Of a stretch of DNA of 37,360 nucleotides, positions 15,738 to 25,822 are shown in pieces. The DNA lies in contig UQTI01000024.1 in NCBI GenBank assembly GCA_900543975.1, positions 1-37,360 of the forward strand. The letters are read 5' to 3'. Each line of letters opens with the position of its first letter. Within the stretch, counting starts at the first letter, position 1. Both the position numbers and the translations under genes were made by a program. The notes beneath the pieces were generated by a model that ran no database searches, had not been told where the DNA came from, and worked only from the letters and a program-made list of their open reading frames with translations. This DNA is from an uncultured Prevotella sp. (GTDB lineage Bacteria; Bacteroidota; Bacteroidia; Bacteroidales; Bacteroidaceae).

Positions 15738-18700
15738 ATGAACAAGTCGAAGAAGATTTTGTTGGCATTGTTGCTCTCACCTTTTGTATTGTTTTTTATC
15801 TTAGCGGTTGCACTCTATGTGCCGCCTGTACAAAGATGGGCAGTAAGATCTGTTGCCTCATACATGTCTGCCAATACGCCTTGGAAGGTTTCCGTTGGTA
15901 GTGTGCGCCTTGTGTTTCCTCTTGACCTTGGTGTCGGTGACATGCATGTAGCAAAGGTCAACGATTCCATTCCTAATCGTGTCGACACAATAGCCTGTGT
16001 TGGCGATGCTGTTATAAGTGTGCGCCTTTTGCCATTATTTAGAAGCATCGTGGTCGTTAACGATCTCGACCTCCGTTCTATGTCTATAAACACCCTCAAC
16101 ATTATATCTTCTGCCCAAATTAAGGGCCGTGTCGGTCATCTGAACATCAAGAGTCGTGGCATAAACCTTTCATCTGAGACAGTTGATATCTCATCAGCTT
16201 TTTTGGGTGAGACCCATCTCACGGTGTTGTTGAACGATACTGTGCCTGAAGACACGTCAAAAACAAAAAATAATTGGGCCATTAGTTTGCAAAAACTAAA
16301 TGTCAAGAATTCTTCTGCCGACATACACATGCCTGGTGACACATTACAGATAAAAGCTGTTTTGGGTGGTGCCGTGGCAGAAAAGGGATACTTTGATTTA
16401 GGAAAGAACAATTATTGCCTTTCTCGTCTTAGTCTGCTTAACAGCGTGGTGGCCTACAACAACCGTTTTGCAGCAAAGGTTAAAGGCTTGGATCCCAACC
16501 ATCTTTATTTGTCAGACGCAAAACTTGCAATCGATTCATTGCTCTATCGCAACATGGCTCTGTCTCTTTGCTTACGCGATTTGGCGTTTAAAGAAAGGAG
16601 CGGACTCGTTGTGAGCAAATCTATAGGCCACCTTTCTCTCGATACGTTACGCTTGTCTGTTCCTCAGTTAGCGTTGTCGACCCCATATTCAAATATTAAG
16701 GCCAAGCTAACCATGGACCTTAACGCTTTTGCCGACACCATGCCAGGCAAGATAGATGCAGAGGTTACAGGCTCTATAGGTAAGCACGACATAAAAACCT
16801 TGTTAGCAGCTACGCCTATAGATGTTATAAACAAGATGCCTAACACACCGATTGCGTTTGCCTGCTTCTTTAAGGGTAATATGAATTCGGCTGAGGTTCC
16901 TGCCTTTATGCTGTCACAGCCATCTGCCTTCCGCATTTCTGCAAAGGGACAGATCCATCATTTGCTTGATATGGACCGTTTGCGTGCAAACCTCACGTTT
17001 GATGCCGCAACATACAATCTTTCCTTCTTGCGCTCCATGTTGCCGTCGGGTGTGGCTTTGCCAAACGGGATGCGTCTTAACGGACGTGTTAATGCCGATG
17101 GGCCGCGTTACACAGCTTTGCTTAACCTGCGCGAAGGGCATGGGGTTGTGGCAATGAAGGGTTCTGTCAATGTCAAAACTTTAGCATACAACGCTGCCGT
17201 AACGGCAAATAATGTCGATCTGTCACATTTCTTGCCGGGTCATGGACTGCACGCCTTTTCGGGACGCCTTTCGGCATCAGGCCGCGGCACCGATGTGTTC
17301 TCTACACACACGTCGCTTACCGCCGATGCAGGCGTTACGCAGTTTCATTTTGCCGGTCACGATTTTGCCGGTCTCAATGCACAAGTGAAGGTGGCTGGCG
17401 GACATGCATGGGCCGAACTGTCAAACAATAGTGGAATGATCAACGGTAGTATCAAACTTGACGGACAGCTGCTTCAGCGTAAATGGCGTGCAAACGTTCA
17501 ATGTGAGCTTGTTGATGCAGATTTTATGAAACTTGGCATCACGCGCCGTCCGTTCAATGTTGCCCTGCGTTCCAACTTGTTGCTTGCAAGCGATTTCAAC
17601 AACTATTACATGTTGCAAGGTTCTCTTTCCGACATCTGCTTGCGCGACAGCGCCAAGGTCTATCGTCCTGAGAACATTGTGGCAGACATGTTCACACACA
17701 CCGATTCTACACACGCCAATGTTGTGTGTGGCGATTTTATGCTGCATCTTGATGCCCATGGCGGCTATAAGCGGTTGCTTCGTCATAGCGACCAGATTGT
17801 TGGGGAGGTTAAACGTCAGATAGAAAACAAATATATTGATCAGCTCAAGCTCCGTTCTTATTTGCCCCAAATGTGTGTGAGGCTCAATATGGGGCATGAC
17901 AATGTCTTTACGCGTATGATGCAACGAAAAGGTTTTGATCTCGCATCAGCGTTTATAGATATGGACACTTCACCTATAGATGGTATAAACGGCGTTGTAA
18001 AACTCGATTCCCTCATTGCCAACGGCGTTCAGCTTGACACCATAAGGGTTAATTTGAAGTCAGACTCTTTGCGTACCGATTTTACAGGACAAATCCGTAA
18101 CAACAGGCATAATCCACAGTATGTGTTTAATGCCCTCTTTGGAGGTACGTTCTATGAGCGTGGACTTTATTTCGGTACACGTGTGCTTGATGCCAAAGAA
18201 CGTGTGGGTGTGGCTCTCGGTCTCAAGGCTTCAATGGAAAGCAATGGCGTCATGCTCTCTGTTGGCGGCAGACAAGACCCCATATTGGGTTATAAGAAAT
18301 TTTCTGTAAACAAGAACAATTATGTTCTTTTTAGTGATGATCAACGCATATCGGCCGATATAAAACTGAGAGCCGACGACGGCACAAGTGTTCAGGTCTA
18401 CTCAAACGACAGCACCGAAGCTCTGCAAGACCTTACGCTTGGAATTTCCAACTTTGAGTTGTCAAAGGTAATGTCGGTATTGCCTTATTTGCCCAATGTG
18501 TCGGGCGTAATGAACGGCGACTTTCACATCATAAAGACAGCAAACGAGCAGTCTGTTTCATCGGCCGTCACTGTTGACAACATGGTCTATGAAGGCTGCA
18601 AACTCGGCAATCTCGGATCAGAGTTTGTCTACATGCCTCTTGAGGACGGCAAACATGTTGTTGACGGCACGCTAAGCTGCAACGGCTATGATGTGGGTGC

Positions 18701-20336
18701 CATCTCCGGTTCTTATGATCCTGTAGGGGAGGGTAGCATAGATGCAACATTGTCGCTCACACGCACGCCGTTGAAGCTGCTCAATGGCTTCATTCCTAAC
18801 CAGATAATAGGTCTTAAAGGCTATTGTGATGGCGATCTGACGATGAAGGGCACACTCTCTGCGCCTCATGTTGACGGCACGCTTAAGCTTGATTCGGCTT
18901 ACTTGGAAAGTGTACCCTACGGCGTAGAACTGAAGTTTGCTGATACGCCAGTCACGATAACAGACAGTCGAATGTTGTTTGACAATTTCAAGATGTTTGC
19001 AAAGAACCGCACGCCGCTTACTGTAAATGGTTCGCTCAATTTTGCCAACCTTGACAACATTCGTCTTAACACGCGTATATCGGCACAAAACTACCTGCTC
19101 ATCGACTCAAAAGAGAACATGAGGTCGGAGGCTTACGGCAAGGCCTACGTCAACTTCTTGGGTGTGGTGCGTGGTCCGCTCGAATCTTTAGAGATGCGTG
19201 GCAAGCTTGATGTGCTCGGTTCTACAGACATGACATATATCTTGCGTGACTCACCACTCACCACCGACACGCAGCTTGACAATCTTGTAAAGTTTACAAG
19301 CTTCAAGAGCAAACGTGTGGCAGAGGTGGAACGTCCCGCTTTGACCGGCTTCTCTATGGACCTCACAATGGACATAGATGAAGGCGCCCATATCGTGTGC
19401 GCTCTTAATGCCGATCATAGCAACTATGTAGACCTCATGGGAGGCGGCACATTGCGCATGCAGTATGGAGCCGTTGACGGGTTGCGTCTTACTGGTCGCT
19501 ACACGCTCAACAATGGCGAGATGAAGTATTCGCTGCCTGTTATCCCACTAAAGACGTTTGCAATACAAGACGGCAGTTATGTGGAGTTTATGGGCGATGC
19601 CATGAATCCGCGTCTTAACATCACGGCCACGGAGGAAACCAAGGCTTCTGTGTCGACCGATGGTGGAGCAGGACGAAGCGTGACATTCAACTGTGGCGTG
19701 AAAATAACGAAGACGCTTAAAGATATGGGCTTGGAGTTTATTATTGAGGCTCCCGAAGACATGAGCGTTAATAGCGACTTGCAGGCCATGTCGAAGGAGA
19801 GTCGTGGTAAGGTTGCTGTAACCATGCTCACCACAGGCATGTATCTTGCCGACGGCAACATCAACACGTTCTCCATGAACAGCGCCCTTAGTGCGTTCCT
19901 TAACAGTCAGATCAACTCGATCTCAGGCAACGCTTTGCGCACACTTGACCTAAGTTTCGGCATGGACAACAGTACGGGTAGTGACGGTGAGATCCATACC
20001 GACTATTCGTTCAAGTTCTCCAAGCGTTTTTGGAACAATCGTCTGCGCATTGTGGTTGGCGGCAAGGTGTCATCGGGAGCAACGGTGCCAAATCAGAACG
20101 ACTCATTCTTTGACAACGTGACGTTCGAGTATCGTCTAAGCCAAAACTCAAACAAGTATCTGAAATTCTTCTACGACCGCGATAGCTACGATTGGCTTGA
20201 AGGTTATGTAGAACAGTTTGGTGCAGGTTTCATGTACAGGCGCAAGCTCCAGAATCTCACCGACCTGTTCCGTTTCAAACGCTCAAAAAATACGCTTTTT
20301 GATGCTCCTGAGGCCCCAAAAGATTCACTTAAATAA
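15738..20336 (+). CDS. tamB: TamB-like translocation and assembly module protein (DUF490)
   Basis: 1532 residues. An N-terminal anchor (about 8-28, hydrophobic) is followed by a very long stretch of repeating beta-strand, low-cysteine sequence as in AsmA/TamB/VPS13-like bridge proteins. The C-terminal 400 residues (about 1100-1500) hold the TamB domain (for example LTGRYTLNNGEMKYSLPVIP and LDLSFGMDNSTG). TamB spans the periplasm and is thought to help phospholipid transport or outer-membrane protein insertion together with its Omp85 partner. Here that partner, tamL, begins 9 bases after the stop codon, making a clear two-gene unit. Length is within the usual range. Confidence 0.93.
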   Translation: MNKSKKILLALLLSPFVLFFILAVALYVPPVQRWAVRSVASYMSANTPWKVSVGSVRLVFPLDLGVGDMHVAKVNDSIPNRVDTIACVGDAVISVRLLPLFRSIVVVNDLDLRSMSINTLNIISSAQIKGRVGHLNIKSRGINLSSETVDISSAFLGETHLTVLLNDTVPEDTSKTKNNWAISLQKLNVKNSSADIHMPGDTLQIKAVLGGAVAEKGYFDLGKNNYCLSRLSLLNSVVAYNNRFAAKVKGLDPNHLYLSDAKLAIDSLLYRNMALSLCLRDLAFKERSGLVVSKSIGHLSLDTLRLSVPQLALSTPYSNIKAKLTMDLNAFADTMPGKIDAEVTGSIGKHDIKTLLAATPIDVINKMPNTPIAFACFFKGNMNSAEVPAFMLSQPSAFRISAKGQIHHLLDMDRLRANLTFDAATYNLSFLRSMLPSGVALPNGMRLNGRVNADGPRYTALLNLREGHGVVAMKGSVNVKTLAYNAAVTANNVDLSHFLPGHGLHAFSGRLSASGRGTDVFSTHTSLTADAGVTQFHFAGHDFAGLNAQVKVAGGHAWAELSNNSGMINGSIKLDGQLLQRKWRANVQCELVDADFMKLGITRRPFNVALRSNLLLASDFNNYYMLQGSLSDICLRDSAKVYRPENIVADMFTHTDSTHANVVCGDFMLHLDAHGGYKRLLRHSDQIVGEVKRQIENKYIDQLKLRSYLPQMCVRLNMGHDNVFTRMMQRKGFDLASAFIDMDTSPIDGINGVVKLDSLIANGVQLDTIRVNLKSDSLRTDFTGQIRNNRHNPQYVFNALFGGTFYERGLYFGTRVLDAKERVGVALGLKASMESNGVMLSVGGRQDPILGYKKFSVNKNNYVLFSDDQRISADIKLRADDGTSVQVYSNDSTEALQDLTLGISNFELSKVMSVLPYLPNVSGVMNGDFHIIKTANEQSVSSAVTVDNMVYEGCKLGNLGSEFVYMPLEDGKHVVDGTLSCNGYDVGAISGSYDPVGEGSIDATLSLTRTPLKLLNGFIPNQIIGLKGYCDGDLTMKGTLSAPHVDGTLKLDSAYLESVPYGVELKFADTPVTITDSRMLFDNFKMFAKNRTPLTVNGSLNFANLDNIRLNTRISAQNYLLIDSKENMRSEAYGKAYVNFLGVVRGPLESLEMRGKLDVLGSTDMTYILRDSPLTTDTQLDNLVKFTSFKSKRVAEVERPALTGFSMDLTMDIDEGAHIVCALNADHSNYVDLMGGGTLRMQYGAVDGLRLTGRYTLNNGEMKYSLPVIPLKTFAIQDGSYVEFMGDAMNPRLNITATEETKASVSTDGGAGRSVTFNCGVKITKTLKDMGLEFIIEAPEDMSVNSDLQAMSKESRGKVAVTMLTTGMYLADGNINTFSMNSALSAFLNSQINSISGNALRTLDLSFGMDNSTGSDGEIHTDYSFKFSKRFWNNRLRIVVGGKVSSGATVPNQNDSFFDNVTFEYRLSQNSNKYLKFFYDRDSYDWLEGYVEQFGAGFMYRRKLQNLTDLFRFKRSKNTLFDAPEAPKDSLK

Positions 20337-20345
20337 GTAAAAGAA

Positions 20346-22646
20346 ATGAAGAATCTCAATATATCACAACTCTCAGTTGCAGCCATCGTCTTGTTGTCTG
20401 TGGGCACCTCGTGCTCGACAACAAGACGTGTGCCAGATGATGATAAGCTCTTTACTGGCTTGTCCAAGATAGAGTATGTCAACTATGAGAAAAACGACCA
20501 TTTCCTCTCAACCCAAGAGGAAGTGGAGGCAGCACTTGCAACAGCTCCCAACGGCTCGTTTTTTGGAAGTTCCTATTATCGCACCATACCTTACCGCTTA
20601 TGGATATATAACGCTTTTGCAGGTTCCGAATCGGTTCTTGCCCGTTGGATAACAAAATCGTTCGGTAAAGCGCCTGTGCTTCTTAGTGGCGTCAACCCCA
20701 CGTTGCGTGCAAAGGTAGCCCAGGGCTTGTTGCGTGATAGAGGCTATTTTGGCGCTTCCGTGTCGTTTGAAGAACAGACAGGACGTAACCCAAAGAAAGC
20801 AAAAATAGGATATGTAGTCAACGCGGGACAATTGCACACCATAGACACGCTTACCTATAACGGCTTTCCCTCCGAGGCCACGGCCCTTATCGATTCTACC
20901 GTAAGCCAGTCGCTAGTAAAGCCCGGAGATCCGTTTGACGTCTCTTCTCTCGATGCAGAACGTTCGCGCATAAGCACGCTCTTTAGAAATAACGGCTATT
21001 ATTATTATCAGCCAAGTTATGCCTCCTATCTTGCCGATACGCTGTCAGAGAACGGCAAGGCCAATATGCGTCTACAGCTAGCCGACAATGTGCCTGGGCG
21101 TGCCATGCATAAGTGGTATCTGGGTGACATAACATTAAAGATGCGCCGCCAATATACCGACTCGCTCTCCAACGTCTTTAAATATCGCTTTTTCTCGATG
21201 TATTATGACGGCAAGCGTCCTCCCATGCGTGCCCGTGTCTTGATGAAGAACATAATAATGCGTCACGGACAGCAATTTAACTACGACAGCTACGTCCAGT
21301 CGTTGAACAAACTGACCGAGATGGGAGTCTTCAGAATGGTGGATGTGAAGTTTACTCCGCGCGACACAACAGAGAGATGCGACACGCTTGACTTAATGAT
21401 TGATTGCATTTTTGACAAGCCCTATGATTTCTATGTGGAGACCAATATGACAGGCAAGACCACAGGACGTGTAGGTCCAGGTATCGTTGTGGGTGTGACC
21501 AAACGCAATGCCTTTCGTGGCGGTGAAAAATTAGACATTAATCTTAAGGGCTCTTATGAGTGGCAGACAGGCCATAGGGCCGATGGTAGTAGTTCAAAGT
21601 TCAACTCTTATGAGTATGGTGCCGACGTGTCTGTCGAGTTTCCGCGTGTTCTCGCACCTTTCTGGCAGCATCGTCGTTGGCACGTCACACCCACCACACT
21701 CTTAAAAGCATCGTCGAATGTTCTTAACCGCTCAAGCTATTTCAAGCGTCATGTAGTGTCGGGAGAGCTCACTTACACGTTCCAGCCCACAGCTACGCGG
21801 CGCCACCAGTTCAGTCCGTTGGTGCTGCAATATGAGTATATGAAAGACCAGTCGCAGGAGTTTAAGGACATTCTTCAGGCGAATCCTTATCTTCTTTACA
21901 CCATGCAGGACCGCTTTGTGCCGCAGATGCGTTACTCGTTCACCTACATGTCGCCCTCCTCTTACCGCAACCCAATATATTGGCAGACCACGGTTAGCGA
22001 GGCTTCAAACATCCTGTCGCTCGGTTACATGGTTGCAGGAAAGAAATGGGATGCTAAAGACAAGAAAATGTTCAAGAACCCGTTTGCACAGTATGTGAAA
22101 CTTGAGACCGACTTCCGCAAGACATGGCAAGTGGGCGATCACAGTCAGCTCGTAGCTCATTTTAACGGTGGCGTGATATGGGCTTATGGCAACTCCACTT
22201 ATGCTCCCTATAGCGAGCAGTTCTATGTTGGAGGCGCAAACAGCATTCGTGCATTCAACGTTCGAAGCATTGGCCCTGGTGCCTATTTTACCGACAAGGC
22301 CAAGATGTCGTTCATGGACCAGACAGGCGACATAAAGCTTCTCGCCAACCTCGAGTATCGTCCCCGCCTTTTTGGCAACCTCTATGGTGCCGTGTTTCTT
22401 GACGCAGGCAATATCTGGGCATTAAAAGACGACGGCGTGCGCGAGAACTCACAGTTTAAGATAAAGAATGTGTTAAAGCAAACGGCGTTGGGCACAGGCA
22501 TAGGCATACGTTATGACCTCGATTTCTTTGTCTTGCGTCTTGATTGGGGCATCGGTCTGCATGTGCCTTACAAGAACGGATTATATAACATGTCCGGATT
22601 TGGCAACAGTCAAAGTATCCATTTTGCCATCGGTTATCCGTTCTAA
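20346..22646 (+). CDS. tamL: TamL: Omp85-family outer-membrane lipoprotein, partner of TamB
   Basis: 766 residues. The signal ends in a lipobox (SVGTSC), and the mature protein begins CSTTRRVPDDDKLFTG, the hallmark start of Bacteroidetes TamL. POTRA-like repeats (about 110-330) precede a C-terminal 16-strand barrel (about 360-766). The barrel contains YVGGANSIRAFNVRSIGPG near 625-643, equivalent to the VRGY/F lid motif of Omp85 proteins, and ends with a C-terminal Phe. TamL replaces TamA in this phylum. Gene order is tamB then tamL, with a 9-base gap. It probably shares its transcript with tamB. Confidence 0.92.
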   Translation: MKNLNISQLSVAAIVLLSVGTSCSTTRRVPDDDKLFTGLSKIEYVNYEKNDHFLSTQEEVEAALATAPNGSFFGSSYYRTIPYRLWIYNAFAGSESVLARWITKSFGKAPVLLSGVNPTLRAKVAQGLLRDRGYFGASVSFEEQTGRNPKKAKIGYVVNAGQLHTIDTLTYNGFPSEATALIDSTVSQSLVKPGDPFDVSSLDAERSRISTLFRNNGYYYYQPSYASYLADTLSENGKANMRLQLADNVPGRAMHKWYLGDITLKMRRQYTDSLSNVFKYRFFSMYYDGKRPPMRARVLMKNIIMRHGQQFNYDSYVQSLNKLTEMGVFRMVDVKFTPRDTTERCDTLDLMIDCIFDKPYDFYVETNMTGKTTGRVGPGIVVGVTKRNAFRGGEKLDINLKGSYEWQTGHRADGSSSKFNSYEYGADVSVEFPRVLAPFWQHRRWHVTPTTLLKASSNVLNRSSYFKRHVVSGELTYTFQPTATRRHQFSPLVLQYEYMKDQSQEFKDILQANPYLLYTMQDRFVPQMRYSFTYMSPSSYRNPIYWQTTVSEASNILSLGYMVAGKKWDAKDKKMFKNPFAQYVKLETDFRKTWQVGDHSQLVAHFNGGVIWAYGNSTYAPYSEQFYVGGANSIRAFNVRSIGPGAYFTDKAKMSFMDQTGDIKLLANLEYRPRLFGNLYGAVFLDAGNIWALKDDGVRENSQFKIKNVLKQTALGTGIGIRYDLDFFVLRLDWGIGLHVPYKNGLYNMSGFGNSQSIHFAIGYPF

Positions 22647-22722
22647 GGCACATATATGGACAATTGATATAGATTAAGGAAAGAAAAAAGTGAAAAAAGG
22701 ATGTTATCTCATTCATTTTTGC

Positions 22723-22730
22723 TACTTTTG
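22723..22730 (+). promoter_or_regulatory. Putative -7 element of the nucleotidyltransferase gene
   Basis: TACTTTTG, 50 bases before the ATG at 22781. The -33 region (near 22700) lacks a clear TTTG. Confidence 0.5.
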
Positions 22731-22780
22731 CATGCGATACAAAAAAAATACAATTATTTTCAAATAAAAACACATTGATT

Positions 22781-23692
22781 ATGAAACCAACATTATTGCT
22801 TCTTGCTGCCGGCATGGGCAGCCGTTATGGAGGACTGAAACAGCTTGACGGACTTGGCCCCAATGGCGAGACAATCATGGACTATTCTATTTACGATGCC
22901 ATCAAGGCAGGCTTCGGCAAGATCGTTTTCGTTATCCGTAAGGATTTTGAGCAGGATTTCCGTGATAAGATTCTTTCTAAATATGAGGGACACATTCCTG
23001 CCGAACTCTGTTTTCAGGCACTTGATGACCTGCCAGAGGGCTTCTCTGTTCCCGAGGGACGTCAGAAACCGTGGGGTACAAACCATGCCGTGCTGATGGC
23101 AAAAGACGCAATAAAAGAGCCGTTCTGCGTTATCAACTGTGACGACTTCTATAATCGTGACGCATTCATGGTTATAGGCAAGTTCCTGTCGGAGCTGCCC
23201 GAAGGCTCTACAAACAAATATGCAATGGTAGGCTTCCGTGTGGGCAATACCCTTAGCGAGAATGGTACCGTTGCCCGTGGCATCTGTTCTAAGGATGATG
23301 CAGGAAACCTTACTACCGTTGTAGAGCGCACAGAGATAATGCGTGTCAACGGTCCTGTTAGCTACAAGGACGAGGAAGGCAACTGGGTTTCTATAGAGGA
23401 CAACACTCCTGTGTCTATGAACATGTGGGGCTTTACACCCGACTATTTTGATCATAGCGAGGCCTATTTCAAGGAGTTCCTTTCTGATCCCAAGAACATG
23501 GAGAATCTGAAGGCTGAGTTCTTTATTCCTCTTATGGTGAACAAGCTCATCAATGAGAAAACCGCTACCGTTCAGGTTCTTGACACAACCAGCAAGTGGT
23601 TCGGCGTAACTTATGCTGCCGATCGTCCAAGCGTTGTTGCCAAGATTCAGAGCCTTATCGATGAAGGTGTTTATCCCAACAAGCTGTTCTAA
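22781..23692 (+). CDS. Sugar-phosphate nucleotidyltransferase family protein
   Basis: 303 residues from the ATG at 22781; an in-frame TTG six bases upstream is less likely. The N-terminal signature LLLAAGMGSRYGGLKQLDGLGPNG is that of the NTP_transferase fold (GxGxR…K). INCDDFYNRDAF holds the metal-binding Asp pair that places the nucleotide-sugar. It should make an NDP-sugar or a related activated compound. The substrate is not clear: it is not RfbA, GalU or GlmU by sequence, and no pathway gene is next to it. A strong terminator follows at 23733. Confidence 0.85.
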   Translation: MKPTLLLLAAGMGSRYGGLKQLDGLGPNGETIMDYSIYDAIKAGFGKIVFVIRKDFEQDFRDKILSKYEGHIPAELCFQALDDLPEGFSVPEGRQKPWGTNHAVLMAKDAIKEPFCVINCDDFYNRDAFMVIGKFLSELPEGSTNKYAMVGFRVGNTLSENGTVARGICSKDDAGNLTTVVERTEIMRVNGPVSYKDEEGNWVSIEDNTPVSMNMWGFTPDYFDHSEAYFKEFLSDPKNMENLKAEFFIPLMVNKLINEKTATVQVLDTTSKWFGVTYAADRPSVVAKIQSLIDEGVYPNKLF

Positions 23693-23732
23693 TAGGTCTT
23701 TTGCAAAAACTATAGCATAAAAGAATAATAAC

Positions 23733-23769
23733 AAGCCTGTCTGCAGACAATAAAGCAGACAGGCTTTTT
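23733..23769 (+). terminator. Terminator of the nucleotidyltransferase gene
   Basis: Perfect 12-base stem, AAGCCTGTCTGC (23733-23744) with its complement (23755-23766), then T-rich sequence. Confidence 0.92.
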
Positions 23770-23815
23770 GTCTCTAAAAGAACAAGTCAATCATTAAATA
23801 AGCGGTTCATTAAAA

Positions 23816-23848
23816 AAGCCAATCATCACAAAAATGGATGATTGGCTT
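23816..23848 (-). terminator. Terminator of the FHA gene
   Basis: Perfect 12-base stem, AAGCCAATCATC (23816-23827) with its complement (23837-23848). On the minus strand it is followed by a T-run (23812-23817). It forms a back-to-back pair with the plus-strand terminator at 23733. Confidence 0.9.
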
Positions 23849-23872
23849 CGTATTTCTTTTGCAAAGAATTTT

Positions 23873-24424
23873 TTATTTTTTGTCGTTCTCTTCTTCCTCC
23901 TCTTCTTGAGCTGCTCGAAGAATAACGCTTGTTGCGCCTATTGTAAAGAGCGATCCATCCTCAATTACGCGGCGTTCCTTGTCGCCAAGAATTTCGTTGT
24001 CTACAAATGTGCCTGTATAGCTTGGACCGTCGCGTAGCACATACTTGAGACCTCCCTTTTTGTTGCGGCTCACGTTTATTATGCAATGGTGCATGTCGAT
24101 GCTTGGATCGTTTGTCTCGATGGGACAATTGACGCCGCTACCTTTCATGTATCGTCCAATGGTGTTGTCGCCCATCTTTAGCGGTATGATCTGTTTATAG
24201 TGGAACACATTTTCTATAACCACAATGCTTCCACATAGTTTGTCTTCCGCAACATCCTCAGGGTTCTCTTCCTTCTGTCGGTCTCTCAGCTTAGAAACGC
24301 CTATGCGTATTCCAAACTGCTTTCCACATTGTGGACACTCGAAAACGAGCGATTGGCCGCTTTTATATTTTGTCTCGTCGAAAGTAATGAAATTGTCACA
24401 TTTCGGGCAACGTACTCTCTTCAT
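23873..24424 (-). CDS. Zinc-ribbon and FHA-domain protein
   Basis: 183 residues. The N-terminal zinc ribbon has two CxxC pairs (Cys6/Cys9 and Cys30/Cys33; CPKC and CPQCG). A forkhead-associated domain follows at about 65-170, with IGR at 89-91, the DPSIDMHHCI segment, and GTFVDNEIL. FHA domains bind phosphothreonine peptides. The tail is very acidic (EEEEEENDKK). It begins 37 bases downstream of the HU/SPOR gene and is likely cotranscribed. A role in Ser/Thr-kinase signalling is only inferred; no kinase or phosphatase gene lies in the window. Confidence 0.9.
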   Translation of the reverse strand: MKRVRCPKCDNFITFDETKYKSGQSLVFECPQCGKQFGIRIGVSKLRDRQKEENPEDVAEDKLCGSIVVIENVFHYKQIIPLKMGDNTIGRYMKGSGVNCPIETNDPSIDMHHCIINVSRNKKGGLKYVLRDGPSYTGTFVDNEILGDKERRVIEDGSLFTIGATSVILRAAQEEEEEENDKK

Positions 24425-24461
24425 ATATCTATCGTAAATATCTAAACGTATGTTTTTAAAT

Positions 24462-25577
24462 TTATTTTACATGCATAACCCAACAGTCGGCAAACTCGTC
24501 ATTCTCTGTAAGCTTGTTGCGCTCTTTCTGAGCCTGTTCACGGGTCTCGAATGATCCGTGTGTTACCAATGTGCCGCTTTTTCCTGTCTTGACACAAGCC
24601 TGCATACCTTCATGGCTGTTTATCTTTTGAACCAGTCGTTCAGCACCGGCTTTCGAAACCTTGCTTGCAAGCACAACGGTATAGTATTCCGAATGGGTGT
24701 CAGCTTCTTCTTCGGAACCCCTTTTCTTTTCGGCCATCGCTTTTTTCAAAGCCGTTATCGAGTCGGTCTTCTGCATAGCCTCCTTAATGGCTTTCTCGCT
24801 TGGCTCACCTGTGGTTATGTCTTTAGGCATCATTTTTATGATCATTTCTGCTGACGGTTGTGCCGACGACATGGCAGGCTTGTTGTGTTGTCCTGTCGGA
24901 GCAGGGATAAGGAAAAACACAATTACCAAGATACATGCTGCCGCGATGTCACGCCATATCCACAGACGATGGTTCTTCTGTGTGGCGGTCTCTTCCTCGG
25001 CAGCTGCAACAGATAGCGTTCCGTCAGCCAGGTCGTGGTTGGTGTTGCCGTGTGTGACGTTGTTCCCGTTTTCTGAACCGTGAAGAACGTTCTCTTGTTT
25101 CATTGCCTCTTCCTCACAAACAGCTCGTGCCTTTTCCTCCTTTAGGCTTGTGCTCTCTTTTGGTTTTTTAATCTCAAACGAGTCTAATGCGAAAAGGGTG
25201 GGGGTGAGAATTCCTGTCTTGCAAGGTGTGAAATCATATTTCCCGTTTTCGCCTATGCTTATTGTTCCTAATCCGTTGAAAACCAGACGGCTCTTTGACT
25301 CAATGACTTGTTTCATCTCGGCAACCTTCTCCTCAATGGCGTTTATTGCTTCCGGATAGCTCATGTCACACTCCTCGACAATCGACTGGGCAAGGAGTGA
25401 ATCGTTCATCGTGAGTTGTTGGTTAAAGCCAAGCGTGCGCTGGGGCGGATAGAACAGTCTATTCTCCTCATCGTAATAAGCTTCTATGTGATGAGCCATG
25501 AACCCGCCGAAGCCCGGCACGATCACGCAGTCGTTGCTCAACAGAAGTTTTGCTATATGTCGTTCGATATTATTCAC
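24462..25577 (-). CDS. HU-domain (CCDC81-type) protein with SPOR domain
   Basis: 371 residues from a GTG start at 25577. An upstream TTG at 25616 lies beyond the promoter and cannot be used, and there is no ATG before the conserved LLLSNDCVIVPGFGGFM. Two HU-like DNA-binding-fold domains (about 1-60 and 65-140) are followed by a charged linker, a single membrane helix (about 209-226, ACILVIVFFLIPA), a second linker, and a C-terminal SPOR domain (about 297-371), which in other proteins binds denuded peptidoglycan at the division site. This layout is common in Bacteroidetes. It is an inner-membrane protein with the HU part in the cytoplasm. It is probably cotranscribed with the FHA gene. Confidence 0.88.
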   Translation of the reverse strand: MNNIERHIAKLLLSNDCVIVPGFGGFMAHHIEAYYDEENRLFYPPQRTLGFNQQLTMNDSLLAQSIVEECDMSYPEAINAIEEKVAEMKQVIESKSRLVFNGLGTISIGENGKYDFTPCKTGILTPTLFALDSFEIKKPKESTSLKEEKARAVCEEEAMKQENVLHGSENGNNVTHGNTNHDLADGTLSVAAAEEETATQKNHRLWIWRDIAAACILVIVFFLIPAPTGQHNKPAMSSAQPSAEMIIKMMPKDITTGEPSEKAIKEAMQKTDSITALKKAMAEKKRGSEEEADTHSEYYTVVLASKVSKAGAERLVQKINSHEGMQACVKTGKSGTLVTHGSFETREQAQKERNKLTENDEFADCWVMHVK

Positions 25578-25582
25578 TTTTG

Positions 25583-25614
25583 CAAAGATAATATTTTTCA
25601 ACGAAATATGCAAC
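25583..25614 (-). promoter_or_regulatory. Promoter touching the GTG start of the HU/SPOR gene
   Basis: Minus strand: GTTG (25611-25614), 20-base spacer, TATCTTTG (25583-25590). Five bases (CAAAA) then lead to the GTG at 25577, so the mRNA should be leaderless. The position decides the start codon. Confidence 0.75.
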
Positions 25615-25661
25615 AATTGCCCATTAAAATAGGTGTATAGCCATTAAAAAGCTGGCTTTAT

Positions 25662-25692
25662 TTTGCTGTTTGGCTTAATTGTTATATCTTTG
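25662..25692 (+). promoter_or_regulatory. Promoter of the UDP-glucose dehydrogenase gene
   Basis: TTTG (25662-25665), 19-base spacer, TATCTTTG (25685-25692). The leader would be about 120 bases, the longest predicted in the window. Confidence 0.75.
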
Positions 25693-25822
25693 CACAACGT
25701 ATTGCTGCGTCTTGACCGAGAAAACAATCGTGCCGGTGCATGTCTCTTCGGTTTGCATCTTGTGGAATAAAAAAAGGTGGCAGCAAGTAAGAAAAATATT
25801 TTGAAAAAGTTGAAATGAAGTT

